Assembly: GCA_038237245.1 (NCBI GenBank)
Contig: JBBRYY010000013.1
Coordinates: 1-55,765 of the forward strand
Direction: 5' to 3'
Length of the DNA stretch: 55,765 nt
Source: FEN-1250 sp038237245
GTDB taxonomy: Bacteria > Gemmatimonadota > Gemmatimonadetes > Gemmatimonadales > Gemmatimonadaceae
The first letter of the stretch is position 1, and each line of letters starts with the position of its first letter. Made by a program: the position numbers and the translations under genes. Below the pieces are notes generated by a model. That model did not search any database and was not told the DNA's origin. It saw nothing but the letters and a program-made list of their open reading frames with translations. Positions 36,143-45,002 of the stretch are shown piece after piece.

Positions 36143-37189
36143 TCAGTGCGTGATCGCGAAGAACCAACTGGCGAGCACGGGCCCGTGCGCCGGGCGTCCG
36201 CCGGGGCCGGGAGGTGCGCCGGCCGGAGCCGGGCCGTACTCAGGCTGAAAGAGATACGCGACGTGCGTCACGGGATCGACGGCGATCGTCTTCGCTCCTC
36301 GCATCGTTGCGACCGTGCCGACGACTGTGTACTTGTCCGGCGAATCCTGGTGCACGACCGTGACGCTGCTGTCACGGCCTGCGGGAATGTAAATCAGCTT
36401 TTGCGACGGATCCCATCCGAGCGCGTCGACGCCGTCGCCGTTGACGATCGTAGCGACGATCTTGCCGCTCGTGCCATCGAGAACCACTGACGTCTTTCCG
36501 CATCCCGCGAAAACACGATTGCTCGCCTCGTCGTATGCGATGCCGGTCGGCCCTTCGCACGGAGAGAGCGGCCACGACGCGGTCGCCTTCATCGTCTTCG
36601 CGTCGATGACCTGCATGGTGCTCTTCCCCTCGTTGTTGACGTAGAGAAGGCCCTTCCCGTTGCTGGCCGCGCCCTCGGGAGCATCGTCCTCGAGATCGGC
36701 CTGACCGACGATGCTGCCGCTCCCCGGATCGATCGCGACTACGGTGCCGACCGGATGACTGTGATTCGTGAGGATGACTCGGTTGTCCGCTGCATCGAAC
36801 ATGATCCCGTCGAGGCCGCCGCTCGGCACCCTGATCTTCTTGATCGTTGCGAGCGACTTCAGGTCGAACATGGTGACAGTCGAATCGCCGCCGTTCGTGG
36901 TGAAGCCGTGCCCCGATTTCGGCGCGAGGGCGATGCCATGCGTCCGCGGCGTATCGGGAATGTCGCCAAGCACTTTGCCGGTGGTGCCGTCGATCACCAT
37001 CACGTGCGTGCCGCGCGAGACGAACACCCGTCTCGTCCCAGGCTCCGCGGTGACGTAGTCGGTTCCGCCATCGCCGCCGATGTTGTACTTCGCGACGTGA
37101 AAGCTCTGCGCGCGGAGTCCCAGTGGCAGCGCGAGCATCACAACCGATGCGAGTGAGAGTGTCGTGACGGCGATGATGGTTCGCTTCAT
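36143..37189 (-). CDS. Exported YncE-family beta-propeller protein
   Basis: A 348-residue periplasmic seven-bladed propeller of the YncE/PQQ-like type. Seen: signal peptide ending LRAQS; repeated blade motifs such as RRVFVSRGTHVMVIDGTTGK, KGLLYVNNEGKSTMQVIDAK and NRVFAGCGKTSVVLDGTSGK; and a Pro/Gly-rich stretch APAGAPPGPGGRPAHG near the C-terminus. The frame extends 63 codons upstream, but ATG at 37189 puts a proper signal peptide at the N-terminus. Propellers of this family bind partners or DNA and often accompany phosphatases; the neighbouring phosphoesterase at 34620 fits that pattern. No catalytic residues are expected. Confidence 0.87.
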   Translation of the reverse strand: MKRTIIAVTTLSLASVVMLALPLGLRAQSFHVAKYNIGGDGGTDYVTAEPGTRRVFVSRGTHVMVIDGTTGKVLGDIPDTPRTHGIALAPKSGHGFTTNGGDSTVTMFDLKSLATIKKIRVPSGGLDGIMFDAADNRVILTNHSHPVGTVVAIDPGSGSIVGQADLEDDAPEGAASNGKGLLYVNNEGKSTMQVIDAKTMKATASWPLSPCEGPTGIAYDEASNRVFAGCGKTSVVLDGTSGKIVATIVNGDGVDALGWDPSQKLIYIPAGRDSSVTVVHQDSPDKYTVVGTVATMRGAKTIAVDPVTHVAYLFQPEYGPAPAGAPPGPGGRPAHGPVLASWFFAITH

Positions 37190-37478
37190 TGATGCTCCGA
37201 AGTGTGTGCGCGAGAAAAGAGATACGGTGAGGTGCATTCCGACGAGCGAGGACCGTTCAGGTCGTGTACGCGCGGGTGAAGTCGTTCGTTGCGTCGACCC
37301 TGCACGTGTCGAGTCGTGCATGACAGGAGGCTTACAAACGAATCCGATTAGAGACCGGCCAGGATAATGGCGAGCCATTTGGTTTAAGTAATGCCCGTGT
37401 CAGACTCCGCGGCTATGCTCTCTCATAGGGAGCTCGAGAGACGAGACTCTCAAATCATCATGAGCGGGAGATGTGAAC

Positions 37479-37874
37479 ATGTCGAACAATATCATCGTAA
37501 CGGCTGCGGTCGTCATCGCGTGCGCATTCGGTGGCGCGCGGTCCGTCGCGGCGCAGGCGCCGCAATACAAGCGCGACGTTCCAGACTCACTCGCGAAGGC
37601 TGCCACGGTAATGGAGGCGGCAGCGACGGCGACGGCGCAGAAGCGCATCCCGAACGGAACGATTCAGGCGATGGAGCTGGAGCGCGAAAAGGGACACCTC
37701 ATGTACTCGTATGACTTCAAAGTGTCGGGCAAGACCGGTATCGACGAGGTGAACGTGGATGCAATGACGGGTAAGGTGCTGCACGTCGCGCACGAGGGGC
37801 CGGCGCAGGAGAAAAAGGAAGCCGCAGCAGACGCGCGCGCCGCCAAGGTAAAGGCCGCTACGAAAACACCCTAG
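37479..37874 (+). CDS. Exported PepSY-domain-like protein
   Basis: A 131-residue periplasmic protein. Seen: signal peptide ending SVAAQ, then one PepSY-like unit (IQAMELEREKGHLMYSYDFK ... GIDEVNVDAMTGKVLHV) and a Lys/Ala/Glu-rich helical tail. ATG at 37479 is preferred over GTG at 37473 because GGGAG at 37466-37470 is 8 bases upstream. PepSY units usually inhibit or bind proteases or bind peptides in the envelope. It is tail-to-tail with the ABC gene, separated by a strong bidirectional hairpin. Divergent from the YncE gene. Confidence 0.8.
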   Translation: MSNNIIVTAAVVIACAFGGARSVAAQAPQYKRDVPDSLAKAATVMEAAATATAQKRIPNGTIQAMELEREKGHLMYSYDFKVSGKTGIDEVNVDAMTGKVLHVAHEGPAQEKKEAAADARAAKVKAATKTP

Positions 37875-37902
37875 GCCGGCGCGCTAGTCTTCTAGCGCCG
37901 GC
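37875..37902. terminator. Bidirectional hairpin between convergent PepSY and ABC genes
   Basis: GCCGGC at 37875 and on to 37887 pairs with 37892-37902 (11 bp with a 2-base bulge and a TCTT loop). It begins right after the PepSY stop and covers the stop codon of the ABC ATPase gene. Both transcripts could end here; no long T-run is present on either side. Confidence 0.6.
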
Positions 37903-38681
37903 ATCGTCGCGAGAACATCCGCGGCGCGCGGTCTGCTACGGACGGGGGCATCAGTACGAATCCGTCCGTCGCGAAACACGATGACACGTTTCGCGAATTG
38001 CGCGACATCGTGCTCGTGCGTCACCATGACGACTGTCAGCCCGCGGTCGTTGAGCGTCTGGAAGACCTCCATGATCTCGACGGCCGTCCGGCTGTCCAGA
38101 TTGCCCGTCGGCTCATCGGCGAACAGGATCGACGGACCGTTGACGAGGGCGCGCGCGATCGCCACGCGCTGCTGCTGTCCTCCCGACATCTGGGAGGGCA
38201 GATGCTCCGCACGGTTGGCGAGCCCAACGGTCGCCAGCGCTTCCGTCGCTCGGCGAATGCGCTCTTCCTTGGTGATCGGTGTGTACAGCGTGGGAAGCGC
38301 GGTGTTCTCGAGCGCGGTGGTGCGCGCGAGCAGATTAAAACCCTGGAAGACGAAGCCGAGCTTTCGGTTGCGAATCGCGGCGAGCTGATTCTTCGAGAGC
38401 GTCGACACATCCACGCCCTCGAGGTAATAGCGGCCGGAGCTCGGCCGGTCGAGGCAGCCGAGCAGATTCATGAGCGTCGACTTCCCGGATCCGCTGCTCC
38501 CCATGATCGCGACGAAGCCACCACGCTCCACGGACAGTGAGACGCCTCGCAATGCGTGGACGCGCGTCTCACCGAGGTCGTAGTAGCGATGCACATCCTC
38601 GACGCGGATGACGGTGTCCGCACCAGCGCCGCTCTCGGAGTGAACGCGCGCATCGTCGCCCACGCGATCGATCGCAGTCAC
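37884..38681 (-). CDS. ABC exporter ATPase (MacB/LolD-type)
   Basis: A 265-residue ATP-binding subunit. Seen: IRVEDVHRYYDLGETRVHAL start, Walker A GSSGSGKST, Q-loop VFQGFNLLARTTALEN, signature MSGGQQQRVAIARAL, Walker B ILFADEPTGNLD and H-loop VMVTHEHD. The open frame runs upstream into the adaptor gene, but GTG at 38681, 5 bases after the adaptor stop, gives a normal length. It is the last gene of a permease-adaptor-ATPase operon and would energise a MacAB-type mechanotransmission pump, exporting peptides, lipopeptides or antibiotics. Confidence 0.93.
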   Translation of the reverse strand: MTAIDRVGDDARVHSESGAGADTVIRVEDVHRYYDLGETRVHALRGVSLSVERGGFVAIMGSSGSGKSTLMNLLGCLDRPSSGRYYLEGVDVSTLSKNQLAAIRNRKLGFVFQGFNLLARTTALENTALPTLYTPITKEERIRRATEALATVGLANRAEHLPSQMSGGQQQRVAIARALVNGPSILFADEPTGNLDSRTAVEIMEVFQTLNDRGLTVVMVTHEHDVAQFAKRVIVFRDGRIRTDAPVRSRPRAADVLATMPALED

Positions 38682-38686
38682 GGGCG

Positions 38687-40060
38687 CTAGCGCCGCACCG
38701 TCGGCGCCGTGGGCGCGCCGACGGCGCCTCTCGTCAGCGAGCCGGTAATCACCTCGTCGCCGATAGCGAGGCTTCCCTTCACCACCGTTCGAACTTCCGT
38801 GAAGGCGTGATCGGTGATACCAAGCGCGATCTGTACGGGTTCGAGCGTGCCGTCCGCGCCGTGCTTCCACACCATCGCGATCTCCGACTCACCGCTCGCG
38901 GGGCGCTCGCGTGCAGATGTCGACGAAGCGGTCGTCTTCGGCTCGTCGTGGCTGATATCGTACTTCGCGAGCATCGATCGCAGCTCATCCGGCGACAGTG
39001 GCGGCATGTAGCGAAGCGCGCTGTTGGGAACCTTGAGGACATCCGTGGCGGTCGCCACCGGAATCGTGACGAACGCCGTCATCCCCGGAAAGACCTTGCG
39101 GCCCGGGTTGGCGAAATCGATGATCGCGTCGTACGTCACGACATTCTGCACCGTCGTCGGATTCATACGGATCTGGCTCACGGTGCCGTCGAACGTTTCC
39201 TTGGGGAACGCATCGACCTTGAACGTCACCGACTGACCGAGCCTGATGCGACCGACGTCGGACTCGTCGAGCTTGGCGTAGAGCTGCATCTTCGTGAGGT
39301 CCTGCGCGATCGTGAAGATCGTCGGGGCCTGTAGCGACGCCGCCACCGTCTGTCCCACGTCTACGCTGCGCGCGACCACCACGCCGTCGATCGGGGAGCG
39401 AATGACCGTGTGATCGAGATTCGTCTTCGCGACCGACACGGCCGCCTCCTTCTGCGCCATCTGTGCGCGCGCTTGCACGAGCCCGGCTTGTCCGGCGTCA
39501 ACGGTGGCTTTTGCCGCCTCATCGTTGGCGGTGGCGAGACTGAGCTCCGTACCCGTCGCGGCGCCCGTGCGCGCAAGCTGCGACATGCGGCCGTAGTCCG
39601 CCGCCATCTGCTTCGCCATCGACTGCGCCTTCGCGACATTCGCGGCCGCCGCAGCAACGCTGGCCTTCGAGGCCGCGAGATCCGCATCCGCCTGCAGGAG
39701 TGCGCCCTGAAAGAGCGAGGGATCGATCAGCGCGACGACCTGATCCTTGTTCACGTGCGAGTTGAAATCGACGTTCAGCTTCGCGATCGTGCCAGAGACT
39801 TGTGAGCCGACCTGCACGCTCACGACGGCGTTGACCTGACCGCTCGCATCGATGGCGTCGCGAATGTCCCCGCGTTCCGTCTTCGCAGTGAAGTACTCGA
39901 TCGCGTCGACTTTGCGTCGCGCGATGGCCGTTCCGGCCACGACGACGAGCACGAGCGCCCCGACAATCATCCAGCGATTTCGGGTCATGTGTTTGCGTGC
40001 CCACGACGATCTCACGGGGGAGTAGGAGGACATGCCGTCCGCCGCCGGTACGTCACTCAT
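38687..40060 (-). CDS. MacA-like periplasmic adaptor protein (HlyD/RND-MFP family)
   Basis: A 457-residue membrane-fusion protein. Seen: N-terminal anchor helix WMIVGALVLVVVAGTAIA, no lipobox; lipoyl half VSGTIAKLNVDFNSHVNKDQ; coiled-coil hairpin about residues 120-210 (Ala/Gln-rich, QADADLAASKASVAAAAA); second half VIRSPIDGVVVARSVDVGQ; beta-barrel and membrane-proximal domains. It starts at ATG 40060, overlapping the permease stop by 8 bases; starts at 40033 and 39988 are possible. Longer than the usual 380-residue MacA because of a Ser/Thr/Glu-rich insert around TTASSTSARERPASG. Partner of the MacB-like permease. Confidence 0.9.
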   Translation of the reverse strand: MSDVPAADGMSSYSPVRSSWARKHMTRNRWMIVGALVLVVVAGTAIARRKVDAIEYFTAKTERGDIRDAIDASGQVNAVVSVQVGSQVSGTIAKLNVDFNSHVNKDQVVALIDPSLFQGALLQADADLAASKASVAAAAANVAKAQSMAKQMAADYGRMSQLARTGAATGTELSLATANDEAAKATVDAGQAGLVQARAQMAQKEAAVSVAKTNLDHTVIRSPIDGVVVARSVDVGQTVAASLQAPTIFTIAQDLTKMQLYAKLDESDVGRIRLGQSVTFKVDAFPKETFDGTVSQIRMNPTTVQNVVTYDAIIDFANPGRKVFPGMTAFVTIPVATATDVLKVPNSALRYMPPLSPDELRSMLAKYDISHDEPKTTASSTSARERPASGESEIAMVWKHGADGTLEPVQIALGITDHAFTEVRTVVKGSLAIGDEVITGSLTRGAVGAPTAPTVRR

Positions 40061-41270
40061 AGCGAAGCGCCTCGATCGGATCGAGCAGCGATGCCTTGCG
40101 CGCCGGGTAGTATCCGAAGAAGACGCCGACCGCTACCGAGAAGAGCGCCGCGAGCACGACCGCCTCGAGCGACATCTGCATCTCCCATCCCAGTGTACGT
40201 CCGGCGACCACCGAGCCGATGACACCGACGATGACGCCCGCGAAACCGCCGACGAGACTGAGTAGCACGGACTCGCCGAGGAATTGGAGCTGGATCGCAG
40301 CCTCGGGCGCGCCGACCGCGACGCGCACGCCGATCTCGCGCGTACGCTCGGTGACCGAAACGAGCATCACATTCATGATCCCGATCCCGCCAACCAGCAA
40401 CGAGATCGAGGCGATGGTGATGAGCAGGAGACTCAGCGTGCGGCTCGCCTCGATCTGCGCCTTGATCACGTCCTCCGGATTGCGGATGTTGAAATCGTCC
40501 TCCTCGTCCAGGCGCAAATGATGCCGGTCGCGGAGCACGGCACCCGCCTGCTTCCCCGCGAGCTTCACGGCGTCCTGCGAGATGGCGGAGCAGAGGATGT
40601 CGTCGAGCCACGTCACGCCCTTGATTTTCTTCTGCACCGTGGTGTACGGCATCATGATGGTGTCATCCTGATCCTGTCCCGACACCGACAGCCCCTTCGG
40701 TCGCAGCGTCCCGATCACCTTGCAGGGCAGCGTACGCACGCGGATCACCTGGCCGATCGGATTCGAAGCTCCGAAGAGCTGCTCGCGCACCGTGCGGCCA
40801 ATCAAGCACACGTCGGCGGCGTGAGTGACATCGTCGTTGGAGAATGCGGCGCCCTCATCGATATCCCACCGCTTGATGTCCAGATAGTCGGGGGAGACGC
40901 CGCGATACTGTGTGTACCAGTTCTGGTTGCCGAAGATGACCTGCGTCGATCCGTCGACGTTTGGTGACACCAACTTGATGAGCGACACCTGCGCCTTGAT
41001 CGCGAGCGCATCGTCGAGCGTCAGCGTCGGTGCAGCGTGCGAGCCGGTGCGTACGCCGTTCACCGCGCGCCCCCCCGCCTCGACCCACACGAGATTGTCG
41101 CCGAGGTTGTTGAGTTGCTGCTCGACGCGCGTCTGTCCGGCCTTCCCGATCGCAACCACGCAAATGACCGCCGCGATCCCGATCGTAATGCCGAGCACCG
41201 TGAGCAGGCTTCGCATTTTGTTCCGCATGAGCGCCAGCAGCGCCGACTGCGTAATGGCAGCGTAGTTCAT
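40053..41270 (-). CDS. MacB-like ABC exporter permease (FtsX fold)
   Basis: A 405-residue permease. Seen: N-terminal helix about residues 20-42 after ALMRNKMRSLLTVLGITIGIA, a large periplasmic MacB-PCD domain about 45-280, then three C-terminal helices (LLLITIASISLLVGGIGIMNVML, FLGESVLLSLVGGFAGVIVG, and the last). RTREIGVRVAVGAPEAAIQLQ is the usual coupling segment. Unlike E. coli MacB it has no fused ATPase; that is a separate downstream gene. ATG at 41270 is used, not the far-upstream open frame, because homology begins there. First gene of the exporter operon; divergent from the propeller-phosphoesterase gene. Confidence 0.93.
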   Translation of the reverse strand: MNYAAITQSALLALMRNKMRSLLTVLGITIGIAAVICVVAIGKAGQTRVEQQLNNLGDNLVWVEAGGRAVNGVRTGSHAAPTLTLDDALAIKAQVSLIKLVSPNVDGSTQVIFGNQNWYTQYRGVSPDYLDIKRWDIDEGAAFSNDDVTHAADVCLIGRTVREQLFGASNPIGQVIRVRTLPCKVIGTLRPKGLSVSGQDQDDTIMMPYTTVQKKIKGVTWLDDILCSAISQDAVKLAGKQAGAVLRDRHHLRLDEEDDFNIRNPEDVIKAQIEASRTLSLLLITIASISLLVGGIGIMNVMLVSVTERTREIGVRVAVGAPEAAIQLQFLGESVLLSLVGGFAGVIVGVIGSVVAGRTLGWEMQMSLEAVVLAALFSVAVGVFFGYYPARKASLLDPIEALRYE

Positions 41271-41506
41271 GTCGCGGATTCGGGAGGCGTGCCGGCAATC
41301 GAACTCGAAAACTCTATCGGCAACATGACGTCGAAATGACAAAGCGCCGTCACGCATGCACGAAAGATACGCGGGCGCCGCCCCCGCCCGCGATCGGGTG
41401 TTTTTCCCGTTCGTTATGCTCCCAGGCCAATGCCGCCGCCCGAGTCCGGGGAGTATGGTGGGAGGCGCACTTCGACGAGCACCGCTCTGCAAGGGGAGAC
41501 ACGCAC

Positions 41507-43782
41507 GTGAGATCATCGACGCGCAATCGCCGGGGCGCAGTACTCCGCATTTTCGGCGGTGCGGCATGCGCCGCCGCCTGCGTTTCGACCCTCGCATGTG
41601 GTAGCGGATCGCCGAAGTCGGCGTCTGCGCCGAGTGTGGTCGGCACGCAGCCCGTCTCGGAGCACCGGCTTCCGACCGGCGTACGCCTCGATCCCGCTGC
41701 CCGCTCGATTCCGGTTGGAAACATGCCGATTGCTGCGCTGCCATCGCCGGATGGACGCTTTCTCGTGCTCAGCCTCGCGGGCTGGCGCGATATCCCGACG
41801 GCATCGCGCTGTCGTCCGACGACAAATCGCTCTACGTCGCGGAAAATCTCAGCGATTCGCTCGCGGTCCTCGACCTCGCAACGCGGCGCGTCGTCCAGCG
41901 GGTTGCCGTTGGCTCGTACCCGTATGCCGTCGTCGCCACGAACGATTCGTCGGGGGCGCACGTCTACGTTTCGGCGTGGGGCGCCTCGAGCGTCGCTGCG
42001 TTTCGCGTGAATGCGGGCGGACACCTCTCCGCGGAACGATCGATCGAGGTCGGACGCCATCCGTCCGCCATGGTGCTGAGCGCTGATGGCAGCCGACTCT
42101 TCGTGGCGTCCGCCAGCACGGATCGCGTGGCGGTCGTCGATACGCGGGCGCATCGCGTGCTGCGATGGCTGCTCGATCCGCCGCCAGGCGGTGTGGCGGA
42201 AGGAAGCACGCCGAACGCGCTCGCGCTGTCGAGCGATGGTACGCGCCTGTTCGTGGCCGAGGCGGATGCAAATGCCGTCGCGATGTTCGCGCTGTCTGCG
42301 CAGGCGGCGGGGATTGCATCGGGCGCTGATGCCGACAGCCTACTCGGTCGCATTCCCGTCGAGTGGTATCCGACGGCCGTAGGTACGCGCGGCGACTCGC
42401 TCTGGGTGGTGAACGGGAAGGGACGCGGCGCGGGTCCCAATCCGAATGGGCCGCAGCCAACCCTTCCGCTCGAGCACACGGATCCCTACAGCTACACGCT
42501 GGGCCAGCTCAGCGGCACCGTCTCCGTGGTGCGCGCGGTGCAGGGGAGCGAGCTCGACGCGCTGTCGCATCGCATGGCGCGCGCCAACGGATGGGATACG
42601 GCCCGCGTTGCGCGCGCGCACTATCCGCCGTTCGAGCACGTGGTCTACATCATCAAGGAGAATCGCACGTACGACCAGGTATTCGGAGATCTGCAACAGG
42701 CCGATGGCGACACCACGCTCCTCTTCTTTCCGCGCGCCATCTCGCCGAACCACCACGCGCTGGCCGAGCGCTTCGGCATCTTCGATCGTTACTTCGTGAA
42801 CGCGGAGGTGAGCAACCAGGGGCATCCGTGGTCGACGGCAGCATACGTCACCGACTTTCTCGAGAAGACGACGCCCGACGACTATCGCGGCAGCCGCCCC
42901 GAGCACGACGATGCCGCCATCGAGGCGTCCGATCCGGCCGTCGGCTATCTCTGGGATGCGGCGATCAGGAAAGGAGTGACGCTTCGCGTCTACGGCGAGT
43001 ACGCCGAGCTCGTGCTGCGCGCGGATAGCGATTCGGGACCGCAGCGCGTACGCTCGCTCATCCCGTCGCTGGCTCCGTACACGAATCCGACCTATCCGCC
43101 ATTCGACATGACGATTTCGGATCAGCTTCGCGCGGACACGTGGCTCGCGGAGTTCGCCCAATACGAGCGATCGGGAAAGATGCCGGCGCTCGAGATTTTG
43201 CATCTGCCGCGCGACCACACGTCGGGCGCGCGCGCGAGACGGCCCACGCCCAAAGCGTACATGGCCGACAACGATTTCGCGCTCGGCCGCATCATGGAAG
43301 CGCTGACGCGGTCGCCCTTCTGGAAGAACACGGTGGTGTTCGTGGTCGAGGATGATGCGCAGGATGGGCCGGAACACGTCGATTCCCATCGCTCCGTGAT
43401 GCTGGCAATGTCGGCGTGGAATCGCGGCGGCGTCATTCATCGCTTCGCGAACACCACCGATGTGCTGGCCACCATCGAGGAGATGCTCGGCCTCGATCCG
43501 ATGTCTCATTTCGATCGCTTCGGTCGCCCACTGCGGGACATCTGGAGTGATACGCCGGATCTTCGTCCGTACGTTGCGCTCGAGTCTGCGCAGTCGCGCA
43601 CGGAGCTCAACTTCGCCACAGGCATCGATGCGCGACGCTCGGCGCGACTGGACTTCTCGGAGGCCGACAAGGTCGACGACGAGCAGTTCAATCGCATTCT
43701 GTGGAGAGCGATCAAGGGGCCGGATGTGCCGTACCCGGGAGCGAAGCGAGCGGCGGTGCAGGAGTACGTGCGCGGGAATTGA
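41507..43782 (+). pseudogene. YncE propeller-phosphoesterase fusion protein, disrupted by frameshift and apparent internal deletion
   Basis: An exported fusion of a YncE-like propeller and an alkaline-phosphatase-fold phosphoesterase, about 758 codons in all. Seen: GTG at 41507 with GGGGAG 8 bases upstream, lipobox STLAC, then blades up to SLAGWRD (about 41790). From about 41788 the protein continues in another frame (YPDGIALSSDDKSLYVAENL, not in frame with the first part), through 42007 to the stop. The phosphoesterase half (VVYIIKENRTYDQVFGDLQ, VVFVVEDDAQDGPEHVDSHR) is complete. Family members carry about one extra propeller blade between these parts, so a deletion with loss of frame is likely. 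Could be assembly error. The 3' part might still be translated from an internal start. Confidence 0.85.
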
Positions 43783-43901
43783 GCGAGGGCACGCGTGGCG
43801 CGTCGAGGGCGACGCGACCCCTTTCTTAGCTCTTTCGAGCCCGCTAACGTTCGGTCTCGTCGCGATTTGGTCTGGCGGCGAAAAGCAGCACACCGGTAGT
43901 A

Positions 43902-43975
43902 CGGGACGTAGCGCAGCCCGGTAGCGCACCTGAATGGGGTTCAGGGGGTCGCGGGTTCAAATCCCGCCGTCCCGA
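43902..43975 (+). tRNA. tRNA-Pro (anticodon GGG)
   Basis: A 74-base cloverleaf. The acceptor stem pairs CGGGACG (43902-43908) with CGTCCCG (43968-43974), discriminator A at 43975. The anticodon stem CCTGA/TCAGG encloses the loop ATGGGGT, giving anticodon GGG. The T-arm is GCGGG-TTCAAAT-CCCGC. The terminal CCA is not encoded. A tyrosine-integrase remnant lies 51 bases downstream, so the tRNA 3' end was probably an integration site. Confidence 0.95.
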
Positions 43976-44026
43976 TTGATTTTGAAGCACTTACGTAAGC
44001 AAGCCGAACGGGCGTGACCTGTTTGA

Positions 44027-44269
44027 TTACCCGTTTGCCGCTCGTGCAATGTGTTGTTCATGAACTTTCCGCTCCTCGGCCCTCACGGCGAGGAGCGTTT
44101 GCGTATCTGCCTGCTGGTAGCAGGCGAGCAGGGTTTCGGTGTCTTTCCACCCACCTGCCGCCGCGACGTCCGTAATCGGAAGGTGCTTTCGAGCCGTCGC
44201 CCAGGCTCGACGATACGGGTGCCACAACCCGCCGAGCAACTTTGAGCTATGCCGGCTTCCGTGGACACC
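44027..44269 (-). pseudogene. C-terminal remnant of a tyrosine site-specific integrase
   Basis: About 80 residues of integrase C-terminus, facing the tRNA-Pro gene. Seen: box II H-x-x-R in LWHPYRRAWATARKHLP, the Trp of AAAGGWKDTETLL, and the nucleophile Tyr in ACYQQADTQTLLAV. The first catalytic Arg, the Lys and the whole DNA-binding N-terminus are missing; the frame closes at a stop near 44273 just upstream. The longest start-codon frame is TTG 44239, which is probably not a real start. The remnant indicates an old integrative element at the tRNA. Confidence 0.8.
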
Positions 44270-44304
44270 ATCTTAAAGGTGTTCTTTCGGAATGGAGGTG
44301 CGAC

Positions 44305-44412
44305 ATGCCAGGACGACGACGGTACAGTCGGGAGTTCCAGCTAGAGGGCGGTGCGTTCGGTGCGGGAGCGTAAGGTGTCGATGGCGCAGACGACGCTGAG
44401 AGGCGGAACTCA
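44305..44412 (+). mobile_element. Frameshifted N-terminal remnant of an IS3-family orfA transposase
   Basis: ATG at 44305, behind GGAGG at 44294-44298, reads MPGRRRYSREFQLE, the usual start of IS3-type OrfA (basic tail then E-F-x-x-E). An extra base at about 44347 shifts the frame; the next frame reads AVRSVRERKVSMAQTTL, the expected continuation (E-A-V-R-x-V-R-E-R). The rest is lost where the DoxX gene's 3' end begins. The TGGACACC string at 44262-44269 may be part of the left terminal repeat. Clearly decayed. Confidence 0.7.
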
Positions 44413-44964
44413 TGAAATGGCCCACAGCCACACGCGGGTCAGAAAGGTGCCTCCTGCCGGCCTAGCGGAAACTCTTCGCGCGAGCCGGCTGTCGACGCTG
44501 AATCCGCGGTTCGAAGGAGTGAAGAGCACGAAGAGATTCGCCGCGAGTAAGGCGACGTAGATCCACGGACCCTCAGGCGTAGCGCCTTGCGCAATCAAGA
44601 GGTTCACCGCTTGGAGCGCGCCGAGGAGCGCACCGGCTCTGGTCAATGCGCCCAACACCAGCGACGCACCGATCGCAACCTCCGTGAATCCGATGAGCCA
44701 GCCAAAGAGATGGAAGTGCGGCACGACCACGTCCTGTAGAAACGCTCGATAGAGATCGAGGGTGGGATACTGGATGCTCTGCCGGAAGGCGAACATGAGG
44801 CCTCGCGGGTCGTGCAGGCCGAAATCCGGTGGGAGCTTCCAATGCTGCTCGTACAGCCAATACGAGCCGAGCGCGATGCGGGCCGCAGCGAACGCTGCGG
44901 CGTACCGCGACGGGCGACGCTCCATGGCACCTTGGGCGCGGTCGTGAGGCTCCTGGGCAGTCAT
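44410..44964 (-). CDS. DoxX/DoxD-like membrane protein
   Basis: A 184-residue protein with four hydrophobic helices. Seen: ARIALGSYWLYEQHWKLPPD, then a longer extramembrane loop FGLHDPRGLMFAFRQSIQYP, then VVVPHFHLFGWLIGFTEVAIG and two more helices. The E-x-x-I-G in helix 2 and the WKLPP after helix 1 resemble DoxX and the thiosulfate:quinone oxidoreductase small subunit. No DoxA partner adjoins. The 3' end abuts the IS3 remnant, so the last residues may be altered by that junction. ATG at 44964. It may belong to the transferase cluster upstream on the same strand. Confidence 0.82.
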   Translation of the reverse strand: MTAQEPHDRAQGAMERRPSRYAAAFAAARIALGSYWLYEQHWKLPPDFGLHDPRGLMFAFRQSIQYPTLDLYRAFLQDVVVPHFHLFGWLIGFTEVAIGASLVLGALTRAGALLGALQAVNLLIAQGATPEGPWIYVALLAANLFVLFTPSNRGFSVDSRLARRVSARPAGGTFLTRVWLWAIS

Positions 44965-45002
44965 TTTCTGTGCTCCGTTATCCCGTGAGTCCGGATGGCA
45001 CG

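Noticed and set aside
43990..43999. Perfect 10-base palindrome CTTACGTAAG just after the tRNA
   Set aside because: It could be a recombination or regulator site, but no second copy or supporting context was found, so it is not listed as a feature.
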